A DNA stretch of 64,000 nucleotides, from positions 1,736,001-1,800,000 of the forward strand of contig NZ_CP100400.1 in the NCBI RefSeq assembly GCF_024218795.1. Reading direction: 5' to 3'. The position numbers were made by a program, and so were the translations under genes. Shown one piece after another: positions 52,055 through 60,069 of the stretch; within the stretch, counting starts at the first letter, position 1; every line of letters starts with the position of its first letter. The notes under the pieces were generated by a model. The model worked only from the letters and a program-made list of their open reading frames with translations, was not told the DNA's origin and did not search any database. Origin of the DNA: Halorussus aquaticus (lineage in GTDB: Archaea > Halobacteriota > Halobacteria > Halobacteriales > Haladaptataceae).

Positions 52055-52372
52055 TCAGTTGTCGTCTTCGCGCCACTTGTGTTCGCACTCGGTGCAGATG
52101 AAGAAGCGCGTCTCGCTCTCGTCCGCCGCGCGAATCTGTTGCATGTACCACCGGGCGCGGTCGTTCCCGCACTCGGGACAGTGTGCGTCGGTGGTCGGAA
52201 GCGCGCTCTCCTCGTCGCCCTTGTTCGTCTCGATGACCTCGCTGGCCTCTTGGTCCTCGGTCACGACGTAGTTGGCCTCCGGGTCCTTCGGCGTCTTGTT
52301 GCCGCAGCTTCCGCAGACCCACAGTTCGTCCTCGGCTTTCATCATCGAACCGCACTCGTCACAGAACTCCAT
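52055..52372 (-). CDS. tfs: Transcription factor S (TFIIS-like cleavage factor)
   Basis: A 105-residue archaeal TFS. The N-terminal zinc ribbon is MEFCDECGSMMKAEDELWVC with CGSCGNKTPK, and the C-terminal ribbon is HCPECGNDRARWYMQQIRAA then SETRFFICTECEHKWRED. The acidic tip (RAADESET) that enters the RNA polymerase secondary channel is conserved, so it should stimulate transcript cleavage. A TATA-like CTTAAC on the minus strand at about 52400-52406 is placed for a leaderless start. Confidence 0.95.
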   Translation of the reverse strand: MEFCDECGSMMKAEDELWVCGSCGNKTPKDPEANYVVTEDQEASEVIETNKGDEESALPTTDAHCPECGNDRARWYMQQIRAADESETRFFICTECEHKWREDDN

Positions 52373-52415
52373 TATTGTCTCGCCGTAGCCGACGCGGCAA
52401 GTTAAGCGGCGTGCT

Positions 52416-52673
52416 TTACCCCTCTCCCTCCGACTGATAGGGTTCGCCCACGGCGTCCCGCGGTAGGACGTTCTCGATTTCGGTCGAGAGGTCCTCGACA
52501 GACTCGTACTCCTCGGCCGACGTGTCGGCGACGAGGTCGCCGAGATTCAACTCCCCGTTGGCGTGCGTGAGCGTCACGTCCTCGAACTGGCTGGCGGCCT
52601 CGTCGCGACTGACGGGGTAGGAGAGTTCCGAGAGCGCGGTCTCGATGCGGCTGAGTTTGACCTGCCGTGTCAT
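52416..52673 (-). CDS. DUF5789 family small protein
   Basis: An 85-residue acidic protein starting TRQVKLSRIETALSELSYPV and continuing SRDEAASQFEDVTLTHANGE. I recognise it as haloarchaeal DUF5789 (related to DUF2795), a small helical protein of unknown function. It lies upstream of TFS on the same strand. Confidence 0.82.
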   Translation of the reverse strand: MTRQVKLSRIETALSELSYPVSRDEAASQFEDVTLTHANGELNLGDLVADTSAEEYESVEDLSTEIENVLPRDAVGEPYQSEGEG

Positions 52674-52769
52674 GCGACCGGGCTACGACGACCCGCTCCT
52701 TATACGTTTCCGCGACGGACCACCTCTCGGAACGGAGAGACTTTGTGGCGCGCGACCCAACGCCGGACC

Positions 52770-54038
52770 ATGACCGAAGTCGTCGTCGCTGGCGGTGGAC
52801 TCGCCGGACTGGTCGCGGCGCGCCACCTCGCCGACGCGGGCGCGGACGTGCGACTCTACGAACGCCACCACGACCCCGGCGGTCGGGTGCGTTCGGTTCG
52901 CAGAGACGGGTTCGTCTTCGACCGCGGTTTTCAGGTGCTTTTCACCGCTTACCCGGCGGCGCGGCGGGAACTCGACTACGACGCGCTCGACCTCCGGCAG
53001 TTCAAACCCGGCGCGGTGGTGGCCCGACCGGGCGAGCGCTCGACCCTCGCCGACCCCTTCCGCGACGTGGACGCCGCACTGGAGACGCTCCTCAATCGGG
53101 ACGTGACCGTGCGCGACAAGCTACGGGTGCTCCGACTCCGGCGGGAACTCGCCGAGAAGTCAGAGCGCGAGATGGCAGGCGGTCCGGACCGGACTACCCG
53201 CGAGTACCTCCGCGACCGGGGGTTCTCCAAGAAGTTCGTGACGAACTTCGCCGCCCCGTTCTACGGCGGCATCACCCTCGACCGGAGTCTCGGTACCTCG
53301 AAGCGGGTGTTCGAGTACACCTTCAAGATGCTGACCGTCGGACACATCGCGGTCCCGGCCCGCGGGATGGGCGCTATCGCCGAGCAACTGGCCGGGTCGG
53401 CGCGCGAGTCCGGGGCCGAACTCCTGATGGACGAGACGGTGACCGACCTCGACCCGAACGCGAGCGACCCCCGAATCGAAGTCGGTAGGGACTCGACCAC
53501 CGCCGACGCCGTGGTGGTCGCCACCGACCCCAAGCAGGCCCGCGAGTTGACGGGCGTCGAGTCCGTTCCCACCGACGCCAAGGGCTGTGTCACCCAGTAC
53601 TACGCCCTCGACGGGTCGGAACTCGACACGGGCGCGCGTCTCCTGCTCAACGCCGACTCGTCCGGGCCGAACCACGTCGCCCAACTCTCGGCGGTCGCGC
53701 CCGAGTACGCGCCGGAGGACCGCAACCTCCTGAGTGCGACCTACCTCGGCGTGCCCGACGAGGACGACGAGGCCCTCGCCGAGCGCACGGCCCGGACGCT
53801 GAACTCGTGGTACCCCGAGCGCCGTCTCGACCTCGAACCGCTCCACACCAGTCGCATCGAGTTCGCGCAGTTCGCCCAACCGCCGGGCGTTCACGACCGA
53901 CTGCCGGACGTGCGCGCGCCCGACGGTCCGGTCTACCTCGCGGGCGAGTACACCGACACCTCGTCGCTCAACGCCGCGATGGAGAGCGGTCGAAGGGCCG
54001 CGCGGTGCGTCGCCGAGGACTTCGACTTGGACCGCTGA
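52770..54038 (+). CDS. FAD-dependent oxidoreductase (phytoene desaturase/amine oxidase-like)
   Basis: A 422-residue flavoprotein with the dinucleotide-binding N-terminus VVVAGGGLAGLVAARHLADA and the GG-doublet region YERHHDPGGRVRSVRRDGFV. The substrate region includes NFAAPFYGGITLDRSLGTSK, and the C-terminal FAD motif is PVYLAGEYTDTSSLNAAMES. It belongs to the NAD(P)/FAD amine-oxidase or carotenoid-desaturase-like group. Its role could be in carotenoid or retinoid metabolism, but no crt gene is near. Confidence 0.88.
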   Translation: MTEVVVAGGGLAGLVAARHLADAGADVRLYERHHDPGGRVRSVRRDGFVFDRGFQVLFTAYPAARRELDYDALDLRQFKPGAVVARPGERSTLADPFRDVDAALETLLNRDVTVRDKLRVLRLRRELAEKSEREMAGGPDRTTREYLRDRGFSKKFVTNFAAPFYGGITLDRSLGTSKRVFEYTFKMLTVGHIAVPARGMGAIAEQLAGSARESGAELLMDETVTDLDPNASDPRIEVGRDSTTADAVVVATDPKQARELTGVESVPTDAKGCVTQYYALDGSELDTGARLLLNADSSGPNHVAQLSAVAPEYAPEDRNLLSATYLGVPDEDDEALAERTARTLNSWYPERRLDLEPLHTSRIEFAQFAQPPGVHDRLPDVRAPDGPVYLAGEYTDTSSLNAAMESGRRAARCVAEDFDLDR

Positions 54039-54148
54039 CGGCACGGCGCCGCCGACTGGCCTTCGTCATCGTCCGAGAGCAACGCGGAGACGCCGCTCGG
54101 AGAGACGGAACTCCGGAAGAACGGAAGGGGTACCGGAAGAACGGAGCG

Positions 54149-54790
54149 TTACGCCGACGGCGTCGGGTACGAACTCAACTCCAGCGTCTCGGGGTCGAGT
54201 CGGTAGTAGCGTTTCTCGACGGAGGCCACGCTCACGACGCGAGTGTCGCCGTAGGTGGTCTCGGCGTGTTCGTGGTGGTGGCCGACCAGACACAGGTCCG
54301 GGTCCAGCGCCTCCAGCAGTCCGTCCACGTGTTCGCAACCGACCTCGTAGGACTCCGCGACCGGCAGGCCGTGGGGCGCTTCGTGGGTCAACAGCACGTC
54401 CACGTCCTCGACGGTCTTCAGGCGCTCCACGTCCCCCCGCACGAAGTGTCGCCTGCGCTCGCCCTGCAGGTTCGGGCGGGGGCGCTCGAACTGCGTCGGC
54501 GCGTAGTTACCGCAGAGACCGGCGACTCGAAGGCCGTCGATTTCGACCGCCTCGTCCGACAGCAGGAAGGCGTTCGTGACGTCGGAACTGTCGAGGCGGC
54601 CGTGTCGAAGCGCGTCGATGGTGTCGAAGTCCTCGTTGTTACCGGCGATGAAGTACGTGGGAATCGGCAGGTCGTAGTAGAGTAGGTCGCCCAACTGCAA
54701 CGCCACCTCCGCGTCGGCGTCCCGATAGGCGGCGAACAGCGCGCGCCGATTGTCGGGGTCGTCGGCGTGGGCGTCTCCGAGAACGAGCAT
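54149..54790 (-). CDS. Metallophosphoesterase, paralogue B
   Basis: A 213-residue calcineurin-like phosphoesterase of exactly the same length as the one at 47658-48299. MLVLGDAHADDPDNRRALFA, LPIPTYFIAGNNEDFDTIDA, ERLKTVEDVDVLLTHEAPHG and DPDLCLVGHHHEHAETTYGD are shared blocks. Differences concentrate between residues ~70 and 100 and around 140-150 (PVAESYEVGCEH versus IYYGYDAGCDR). It is inverted relative to its paralogue, 6 kb away. TATA-like TTTTATC on the minus strand lies at about 54814-54820. Confidence 0.9.
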   Translation of the reverse strand: MLVLGDAHADDPDNRRALFAAYRDADAEVALQLGDLLYYDLPIPTYFIAGNNEDFDTIDALRHGRLDSSDVTNAFLLSDEAVEIDGLRVAGLCGNYAPTQFERPRPNLQGERRRHFVRGDVERLKTVEDVDVLLTHEAPHGLPVAESYEVGCEHVDGLLEALDPDLCLVGHHHEHAETTYGDTRVVSVASVEKRYYRLDPETLELSSYPTPSA

Positions 54791-54886
54791 TACTCCCCGC
54801 TTCGGCGGTCGGAAAGATAAAACCCACTCTCGGGAGAGCGGTCGAACGTCCGCCCGGACGAGAGTCGTTTAACCGACAAACATCGT

Positions 54887-54895
54887 AACATAAAG
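54887..54895 (+). promoter_or_regulatory. TATA-like box of the ART-like gene
   Basis: AACATAAAG lies about 41-49 nt upstream of the GTG start at 54936, predicting a short leader of ~15-20 nt. The whole 54860-54930 interval is A/T-richer than average. Confidence 0.45.
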
Positions 54896-54935
54896 ATACG
54901 TCTGGCGGCGTCGTTACGGACGAAATCACAGAACC

Positions 54936-55994
54936 GTGCCAGACACAGAGGAACGCTCCGATGGCGGTCTCCCTCGGCGCTTCGACTGTACTGACTGTAC
55001 AGACTACGAAGCCGAGTACGGTCTCGACCTCACCGATCTGGACGAACTCGAGTACCGTTCGGAGTTCTGCGAGCGGATCGACAGACGAGCGACGTACCGA
55101 ACGCTCCCGTTCGACCAGGAGTGCCGTCTTCTGGGTGCCCTCGGTGACGTTCACGGTGCCGAGAACGTCTGTCCCGTCCTCGACCCCCATTACCGATGGA
55201 AAGTTTCCTCGCATCCGAAACACGGGTATCCACAGCATCACGAACACCTCTTCAAGCAGACGTTCGACGTCGAGTGTGACGTTCGGGGCGAGGACCCGCC
55301 GTCGTACAGGACGGACCCCGCTCACCGAGCGGTCGCCGGAGATATCTACTGCGTAACGCAGGCGTTCCTCGACCGAACGGTAGGCCGGGAGTTGACCGTC
55401 TATCGTGGACTCTCGCGTCACGCCGGGACACTCGTCGCTCGGACACTTCGCGCGGAGACGGAACGGACCTACGAAATCCCCGCGAGCGTACTGAAGAACT
55501 TCACCGCGTCCGAAGCGTTCACGTCTCACTACAGTCCGCTCGTGTTGCAGGTTCGACTCCCGCGGACCGCCGTCGCCATCGCGGCGGACCACCTCGCCAA
55601 ATATCGCGAAGACGGGACTCCCGCGGAACGCGACGACGAGTACCGCGTCTTCGGCGACGAACTCGGGAGCGTCGCCCACGACCAGATATATCTCGTCGTC
55701 GATGGAACCCGTACTTCACTGTTCGAGTTCTTTACCGCGAACGACTCCTTCACGACCGCCGAACATCGGTGTTACGTCGATGCAGTTCGACATCTGGCCG
55801 ACGATAACGAACGCGTCACGGACGACCCCGGCTTCTCTCGGATTGCGGATTGGTACGCGACGCTGACCGCCGAGGAGTACGAGTTCGCCGAGGCGATAGA
55901 GGGGGTCGTGAACTACGTCGTCGGGCGGACGGACGAACTCCCGGACGACTGGAGAGCGGACGTAGCGGAGACGTTCGGCGACAACTGGATTTGA
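54936..55994 (+). CDS. Unknown protein with ADP-ribosyltransferase-like motifs
   Basis: A 352-residue protein. No known family is evident over the first ~150 residues, which hold a CTDCTD pair (18-23). From about 152 to 256 the order of motifs matches the R-S-E class of ADP-ribosyltransferases: LTVYRGLSRHAG (Arg157), VLKNFTASEAFTS (Ser/Thr motif, 186-197), the beta strand VLQVRLPRTAVAIAADHL (203-220), and DDEYRVFGDE (233-242) in the place of the ExE catalytic loop, with Asp233/Glu235 instead of Glu/Glu. No signal peptide is seen. It has the feel of a toxin or effector domain. The start is GTG at 54936. Two unknown genes follow in the same direction. Confidence 0.6.
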   Translation: MPDTEERSDGGLPRRFDCTDCTDYEAEYGLDLTDLDELEYRSEFCERIDRRATYRTLPFDQECRLLGALGDVHGAENVCPVLDPHYRWKVSSHPKHGYPQHHEHLFKQTFDVECDVRGEDPPSYRTDPAHRAVAGDIYCVTQAFLDRTVGRELTVYRGLSRHAGTLVARTLRAETERTYEIPASVLKNFTASEAFTSHYSPLVLQVRLPRTAVAIAADHLAKYREDGTPAERDDEYRVFGDELGSVAHDQIYLVVDGTRTSLFEFFTANDSFTTAEHRCYVDAVRHLADDNERVTDDPGFSRIADWYATLTAEEYEFAEAIEGVVNYVVGRTDELPDDWRADVAETFGDNWI

Positions 55995-55999
55995 ACAAA

Positions 56000-56010
56000 A
56001 CCTATAAGAC
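56000..56010 (+). promoter_or_regulatory. TATA-like box between the first and second module genes
   Basis: AACCTATAAGA lies about 36-46 nt upstream of ATG 56046, just after the stop of the ART-like gene. The second gene may therefore have its own promoter in addition to read-through. Confidence 0.4.
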
Positions 56011-56045
56011 TGTAGGAGAGAAATGTGCTTGCAAGAGAGTTACTT

Positions 56046-56624
56046 ATGTCGGACGAGGAACCCACGATAACGGTCGACCTCAGTGATGAGGGCGAAGAGT
56101 GGGTGCAGTACGCGCGAAAGCGAAAGCGACCTCGTTCGGAAACCGAACGCGACGAAGCGGCGCTCGAAACGGCGACGAGACGGAAGCTCCGACGAGCGGT
56201 TCGCGACTACCTCGAAGCGCTCGACAACGATATTCTCGACGTGGAGACGCGTTTCTCGCTCGACGATCAGCAGCTATTCGGGGAGCTAGCGAGTCTCGTC
56301 GTCCGACGGGCACCGAACGTCGAGGCCACTCGCACGAGGATTCGGGAACGGTTGAGCACCGAAGAGAACGTTTCGCCGTTCGACTTACCCAAACGGACCC
56401 GGGAAGCCACGGCGGAGTACCTCGTCGAGGATAGGGTCGGAAAAACCGAGATACGCAGTCTGGCCGATCTGCTTCTAGAACGAGAGCAGGCGGTTCTCGA
56501 CACCGCCGAGTTCGACACCGACACTCCTCGAACCGAGACCAGTTGGTCCTCGGAGCGGGTGTCGACGAGTCGGCGCGGCGAGTCGGTTACCGAAAACGAG
56601 ACGCGCCTGAACAGCAGAGGGTAA
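56046..56624 (+). CDS. Unknown helical protein, second gene of the module
   Basis: A 192-residue protein without recognisable homology. The N-terminus (SDEEPTITVDLSDEGEEWVQ) could be a short beta hairpin, followed by Arg/Lys/Glu-rich helices (ATRRKLRRAVRDYLEALDND, TRTRIRERLSTEENVSPFDL). The C-terminal 35 residues are Thr/Ser/Glu-rich and probably disordered. A distinct start at 56046 (MSDEEP) is preferred over one seven codons upstream because it follows the TATA-like box. Overall charge is mixed rather than strongly acidic, unlike most proteins in the window. Confidence 0.6.
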   Translation: MSDEEPTITVDLSDEGEEWVQYARKRKRPRSETERDEAALETATRRKLRRAVRDYLEALDNDILDVETRFSLDDQQLFGELASLVVRRAPNVEATRTRIRERLSTEENVSPFDLPKRTREATAEYLVEDRVGKTEIRSLADLLLEREQAVLDTAEFDTDTPRTETSWSSERVSTSRRGESVTENETRLNSRG

Positions 56625-56677
56625 TCGGCACGGCCATCGGTCGCGCGGATAGAACGACGCTCCATGACGGGTGACAA

Positions 56678-57154
56678 ATGAGACCGACCGAGTATCACAT
56701 CACGGACCTGGACCTGTCTCTCTCGGAAATCTCTCCGGGCCAGACCCGACCCGCACGGACGGAGTTCGGAATCTCTCACAGTAGCAACCCGCAGTACGAG
56801 ACCGACATTGGAGCGTTCGTGACGCCCTTCGAACTCGAAGTGCGACTCTACGAGAGCAACGTCGCCGAGACGCGAATCGAGGAGTCGGGCGAACCGACGG
56901 GGGTCATTCAGTGCCAGTTCCTCACGATAGTCGAAGGCGATGAGTCGGAGTTCGAATCCGCGATAGAGCGGTGGAGGGAACACGGGTACGATGCGGTGTC
57001 CGCCGACTTCCGGTCACATCTCGAGGAGGGAATCACGGACGAGATCATCGTTCCGATAGCGGGCCTCCTCCGTCCCTCGTACCGAGGGTTAGTTCCGCGA
57101 CTTCTGGCCAGCGACGACTTGGACGAGTCGCTCGTGAGCGACGGCCGAGAGTAG
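56678..57154 (+). CDS. Unknown beta-rich protein, possibly SecB-like, third gene of the module
   Basis: A 158-residue protein. It starts MRPTEYHITDLDLSLSEISP and shows four predicted strands (6-17, 27-40, 46-59, 75-86), then helices. The strand TPFELEVRLYESNVAETRIE, the strand GVIQCQFLTIVEG, and the C-terminal DEIIVPIAGLLRPSYRGLVP outline recall SecB and SecB-like chaperones (four antiparallel strands, then a helix with a PxxR-type motif). SecB-like proteins occur in toxin-antitoxin-chaperone systems. The similarity is from layout only. It follows the second gene by 53 bp. Confidence 0.5.
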   Translation: MRPTEYHITDLDLSLSEISPGQTRPARTEFGISHSSNPQYETDIGAFVTPFELEVRLYESNVAETRIEESGEPTGVIQCQFLTIVEGDESEFESAIERWREHGYDAVSADFRSHLEEGITDEIIVPIAGLLRPSYRGLVPRLLASDDLDESLVSDGRE

Positions 57155-57486
57155 GGGCGACTCGGCCTGCGGAGCGACGGTGGCAGGCCTAAACGAGGCG
57201 GGGCGGCGGAACGCCAGCCTTCTGTTGGAAGACAGTTTGGACCACCGCTGGCTCGCAGGTACTACACCCAACGGAAGCGTTAAGTCCCCGGAGGTGAGTG
57301 TCACGCATATGCACTCCGACCCCGCTGCGGCCACTCGCGTTCGCTCGGCCAGCGGTGGGTCGGTCGGTTTTTCGGGGCTGAAACGCACAAAACCCGGTTA
57401 CTAACAGGTCCTCGGCGGCGTGGCGACCCGTCGTTGGCCGTCCTCGTTTTGCACCGCGCGCCGACCAGTCCCGAACACAACGTAAC
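57155..57486. other. 332-bp region upstream of the lysine operon
   Basis: No coding frame is credible. GCGTTAAGTCC (about 57278-57288) and ACAAAACCCGGTTACTAA (about 57389-57406) are the A/T-richer spots where a promoter for dapA could lie. I find no T-arm, hairpin array or other RNA gene signature here. Confidence 0.5.
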
Positions 57487-58395
57487 ATGACACGCACCGA
57501 CGAACCCTTCAGTGGGGTCTACCCCGCGATGACGACCCCCTTCGAATCAGACGACAGCATCGACTTCGACCAACTCCGAACTGACGCTCAGCGCCTCGCA
57601 GACGCCGGGGTGGACGGTCTCCTCGCGGTCGGTTCGACCGGCGAGAGCGCGACCCTGAGCCACGACGAACACGTCGAGGTGGTCGAAGCGGTCACCGACG
57701 CCGTGGACGTGCCCGTCATCGCGGGGTCCGGGAGCAACAACACCCGCGAGGCCCTCGAACTCTCCCGGCGCTCGGCCGACGCCGGGGCCGACGCGCTGTT
57801 GCTCATCTCGCCGTACTACAACAAGCCCGAACCCGAGGGGATGGAGCGTCACTACCGCACTATCGCCGACGAGGTGGACCTGCCCCAGATACTCTACAAC
57901 GTCCCCTCGCGGACGGGCCGCAACATCGCCGTCGAGACCGCGGCCTCGCTCGCGCGACACGAGAACATCGTCGGCTACAAGGCCGCCAGCGGCGACCTGA
58001 ACCGAATCGGCGACGTGATAGAGCGCACCCGCGACGAGGCGTTCTCGGTGCTGTCGGGCGACGACTTCCTCACGCTCCCGATGCTCTCGCTCGGCGCGAC
58101 CGGCACCATCAGCGTGTCCGCGAACGTCGAACCCGAGCGAACCGTCGCGCTGGTCGAGGCCGCGCTGTCGGGCGACTTCGCCGAGGCCCGCGAGGTCCAC
58201 GAGGAACTCGCGCCCCTCGTCCGCGCGCTGTTCGAGGAGACCAACCCCATCCCGGTCAAGGAGGCCATGGAGATTCGGGATTACGGCCCGGCGCACCTGC
58301 GCTCGCCGCTGACTCGCCTCTCGGAGGACCACCGCGCAGAACTTGCGGGTATCCTCGGAGAGTTAGAGGGGGAACCGACTGAGGTACAGCCATGA
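57487..58395 (+). CDS. dapA: 4-hydroxy-tetrahydrodipicolinate synthase
   Basis: A 302-residue DapA condensing aspartate semialdehyde with pyruvate, the first step of lysine/DAP synthesis. Motifs: FSGVYPAMTTPFESDDSIDF, GLLAVGSTGESATLSHDEHV, ISPYYNKPEPEGMERHYRTI, LYNVPSRTGRNIAVETAASL (catalytic Tyr) and NIVGYKAASGDLNRIGDVIE (Schiff-base Lys). TIM barrel. It heads an operon of six overlapping genes. Its stop overlaps a 22-codon reading frame that in turn overlaps dapB. Confidence 0.95.
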   Translation: MTRTDEPFSGVYPAMTTPFESDDSIDFDQLRTDAQRLADAGVDGLLAVGSTGESATLSHDEHVEVVEAVTDAVDVPVIAGSGSNNTREALELSRRSADAGADALLLISPYYNKPEPEGMERHYRTIADEVDLPQILYNVPSRTGRNIAVETAASLARHENIVGYKAASGDLNRIGDVIERTRDEAFSVLSGDDFLTLPMLSLGATGTISVSANVEPERTVALVEAALSGDFAEAREVHEELAPLVRALFEETNPIPVKEAMEIRDYGPAHLRSPLTRLSEDHRAELAGILGELEGEPTEVQP

Positions 58396-58460
58396 CCGAG
58401 ACCGAGCGACGACCGGCGGGAATCGAGAGACGACCGACCGGACCACAGAGACGACGATGA
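58392..58460 (+). other. 22-codon micro-ORF bridging dapA and dapB
   Basis: An ATG at 58392 overlaps the dapA stop (ATGA), and its TGA at 58458-58460 overlaps the dapB ATG (ATGA). The peptide (MTETERRPAGIERRPTGPQR plus RR) is basic and Arg-rich, unlike other proteins here, so it is probably not a functional product. It may keep ribosomes engaged across the 61-bp gap between the two genes. Confidence 0.4.
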
Positions 58461-59239
58461 GCGTAGCAGTCGCAGTGACGGGCGCGACCGGCCAGATGGG
58501 CCGGGCGGTCCTCGACGCCGCCAGCGCCCGCGAGGACGTGACCGTCGCCTTCGCCGTCAACCGCGACCCCGCGGACGACGAGTCCGTCGGCGAGGTCTCG
58601 GTCGAACCCGCCCGCGAGTTCGACCGACTGGTGGCCGAACGCGACCCGGACGTAATCGTGGACTTCACCGGTCCCGCGAGCAGTCAGAACTACGTCGCGG
58701 TCGCCGCCGAGGCCGGTGTCGCCAGCGTCGTCGGCACCACCGGATTCGACGACGAGGGCGAGGCGGCGCTCCGCGAACTCGCCGAGTACGCGCCCGTGCT
58801 GAAGGCGTCGAACTTCGGCCGGGGCGTGCAGGCTCTGCTCTCGGCAATCGAGTCCGCGGTCGCCGACCTGCCGGGCTACGACGTGGAGGTCACCGAGACT
58901 CACCACAACCGGAAGCGCGACGCGCCGAGCGGCACCGCCAAGACGATTCTCGACCGAATCGAGAGCGCGCGAGACGGCGACTCCGGCGAGCGCGTCCACG
59001 GCCGCGAGGGCGAGGCTCCCCGCGAGGCGGGCGACATCGGCGTCCACGCCCGCCGCGCCGGGACGATTACGGGCGAACACGAGGTCCTGCTCGCGGGCAA
59101 CCACGAGGAGGTCCGCCTCACTCACCGAGCGGAGGACCGGGGCGTCTTCGCCGAGGGGGCGCTGGACGCGGCGGTCTGGCTGGCCGAACGAGACCCCGGA
59201 TGGTACGATTTTGCCGACGTAGTGGAGGGAGACGCATGA
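58457..59239 (+). CDS. dapB: 4-hydroxy-tetrahydrodipicolinate reductase
   Basis: A 260-residue DapB. NAD(P)-binding VAVTGATGQMGRAVLDAASA at the N-terminus, VDFTGPASSQNYVAVAAEAG, VGTTGFDD, and the active-site loop VEVTETHHNRKRDAPSGTAK with His and Lys residues. It reduces hydroxy-tetrahydrodipicolinate to tetrahydrodipicolinate. The stop overlaps the dapD ATG (ATGA). Confidence 0.96.
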   Translation: MSVAVAVTGATGQMGRAVLDAASAREDVTVAFAVNRDPADDESVGEVSVEPAREFDRLVAERDPDVIVDFTGPASSQNYVAVAAEAGVASVVGTTGFDDEGEAALRELAEYAPVLKASNFGRGVQALLSAIESAVADLPGYDVEVTETHHNRKRDAPSGTAKTILDRIESARDGDSGERVHGREGEAPREAGDIGVHARRAGTITGEHEVLLAGNHEEVRLTHRAEDRGVFAEGALDAAVWLAERDPGWYDFADVVEGDA

Positions 59240-60069
59240 GTCTGGAAACTGAGGTAGACGACCTGTGGCATCGATACGACGACGGCGACCTCACCGCGGC
59301 CGACGCGGGCGAGGAGGCGTACGCCGTCCTCGAAGCGTTCCTCGACGCGCTCGAAACCGGCGAGGTCCGGGCCGCCGAGAAGCGCGGCGGTGAGTGGGAG
59401 TCCAACGAGTGGGTCAAGCGGGGCATCCTGCTCAACTTCGGCCTGCGCGGCATCGAGGGCCGGGAGTACGGCGACGTGACGTACCACGACGTGCTGCCAC
59501 TGCGCGAGACCGACGACCTGCCCGGCCGGGGCACCCGCAACACCCCCGACGGCACCGTGATTCGACGCGGCGCGTACCTCGGGTCGGACTGCATCATGAT
59601 GAGTCCGAGTTTCGTCAACATCGGCGCGCACGTCGGCGACGGTACCCTCGTGGACTCCTGTGACACCGTGGGGTCGTGCGCCCAAATCGGTTCGGACGTG
59701 AAGCTGGGCGCGAACACCCTCATCGGCGGCGTGCTGGAACCGGTCGAGGACGCGCCCGTCGTCGTGGAGGACGGCGCGTCGCTCGGCGCTGGCTGTCGAG
59801 TCACCTCGGGGTTCGTCGTGGGCGAGAACAGCGTGGTCGCGGAGAACACCCTGCTCACGCCTCGCATCCCGGTCTACGACCTCGTCGATGAGGAGGTCGT
59901 CTACGGCCGCCTGCCGCCCGAGCGCCGGGCGTTCACCCGGTTCGTGGAGTCGTCGGTCGGCGACCACGACCTGTTCGAGGGCGGGGCGTACAAGCCCGCG
60001 GTCGTGGCGATGGACGTCGAGGAGACGACCCTCGAAGGCGTCGAGCGAGAGGAGGCCCTGCGAGAATGA
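59236..60069 (+). CDS. dapD: Tetrahydrodipicolinate N-succinyltransferase
   Basis: A 277-residue left-handed beta-helix acyltransferase. The N-terminal part has WVKRGILLNFGLRGIEGREY; the helix region has VIRRGAYLGSDCIMMSPSFV, IGAHVGDGTLVDSCDTVGSC and GGVLEPVEDAPVVVEDGASL, all characteristic DapD hexapeptide strings. It uses succinyl-CoA, so this operon runs the succinylase branch of the DAP pathway. Start ATG 59236 within the dapB stop; stop overlaps lysA. Confidence 0.96.
   Translation: MSLETEVDDLWHRYDDGDLTAADAGEEAYAVLEAFLDALETGEVRAAEKRGGEWESNEWVKRGILLNFGLRGIEGREYGDVTYHDVLPLRETDDLPGRGTRNTPDGTVIRRGAYLGSDCIMMSPSFVNIGAHVGDGTLVDSCDTVGSCAQIGSDVKLGANTLIGGVLEPVEDAPVVVEDGASLGAGCRVTSGFVVGENSVVAENTLLTPRIPVYDLVDEEVVYGRLPPERRAFTRFVESSVGDHDLFEGGAYKPAVVAMDVEETTLEGVEREEALRE

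Noticed and set aside
55548-55562. T-arm-like string (GGTTCGACTCCCG) suggesting a tRNA
   Set aside because: It lies inside the reading frame of the ART-like protein, with no matching acceptor stem, D-arm or anticodon stem around it.
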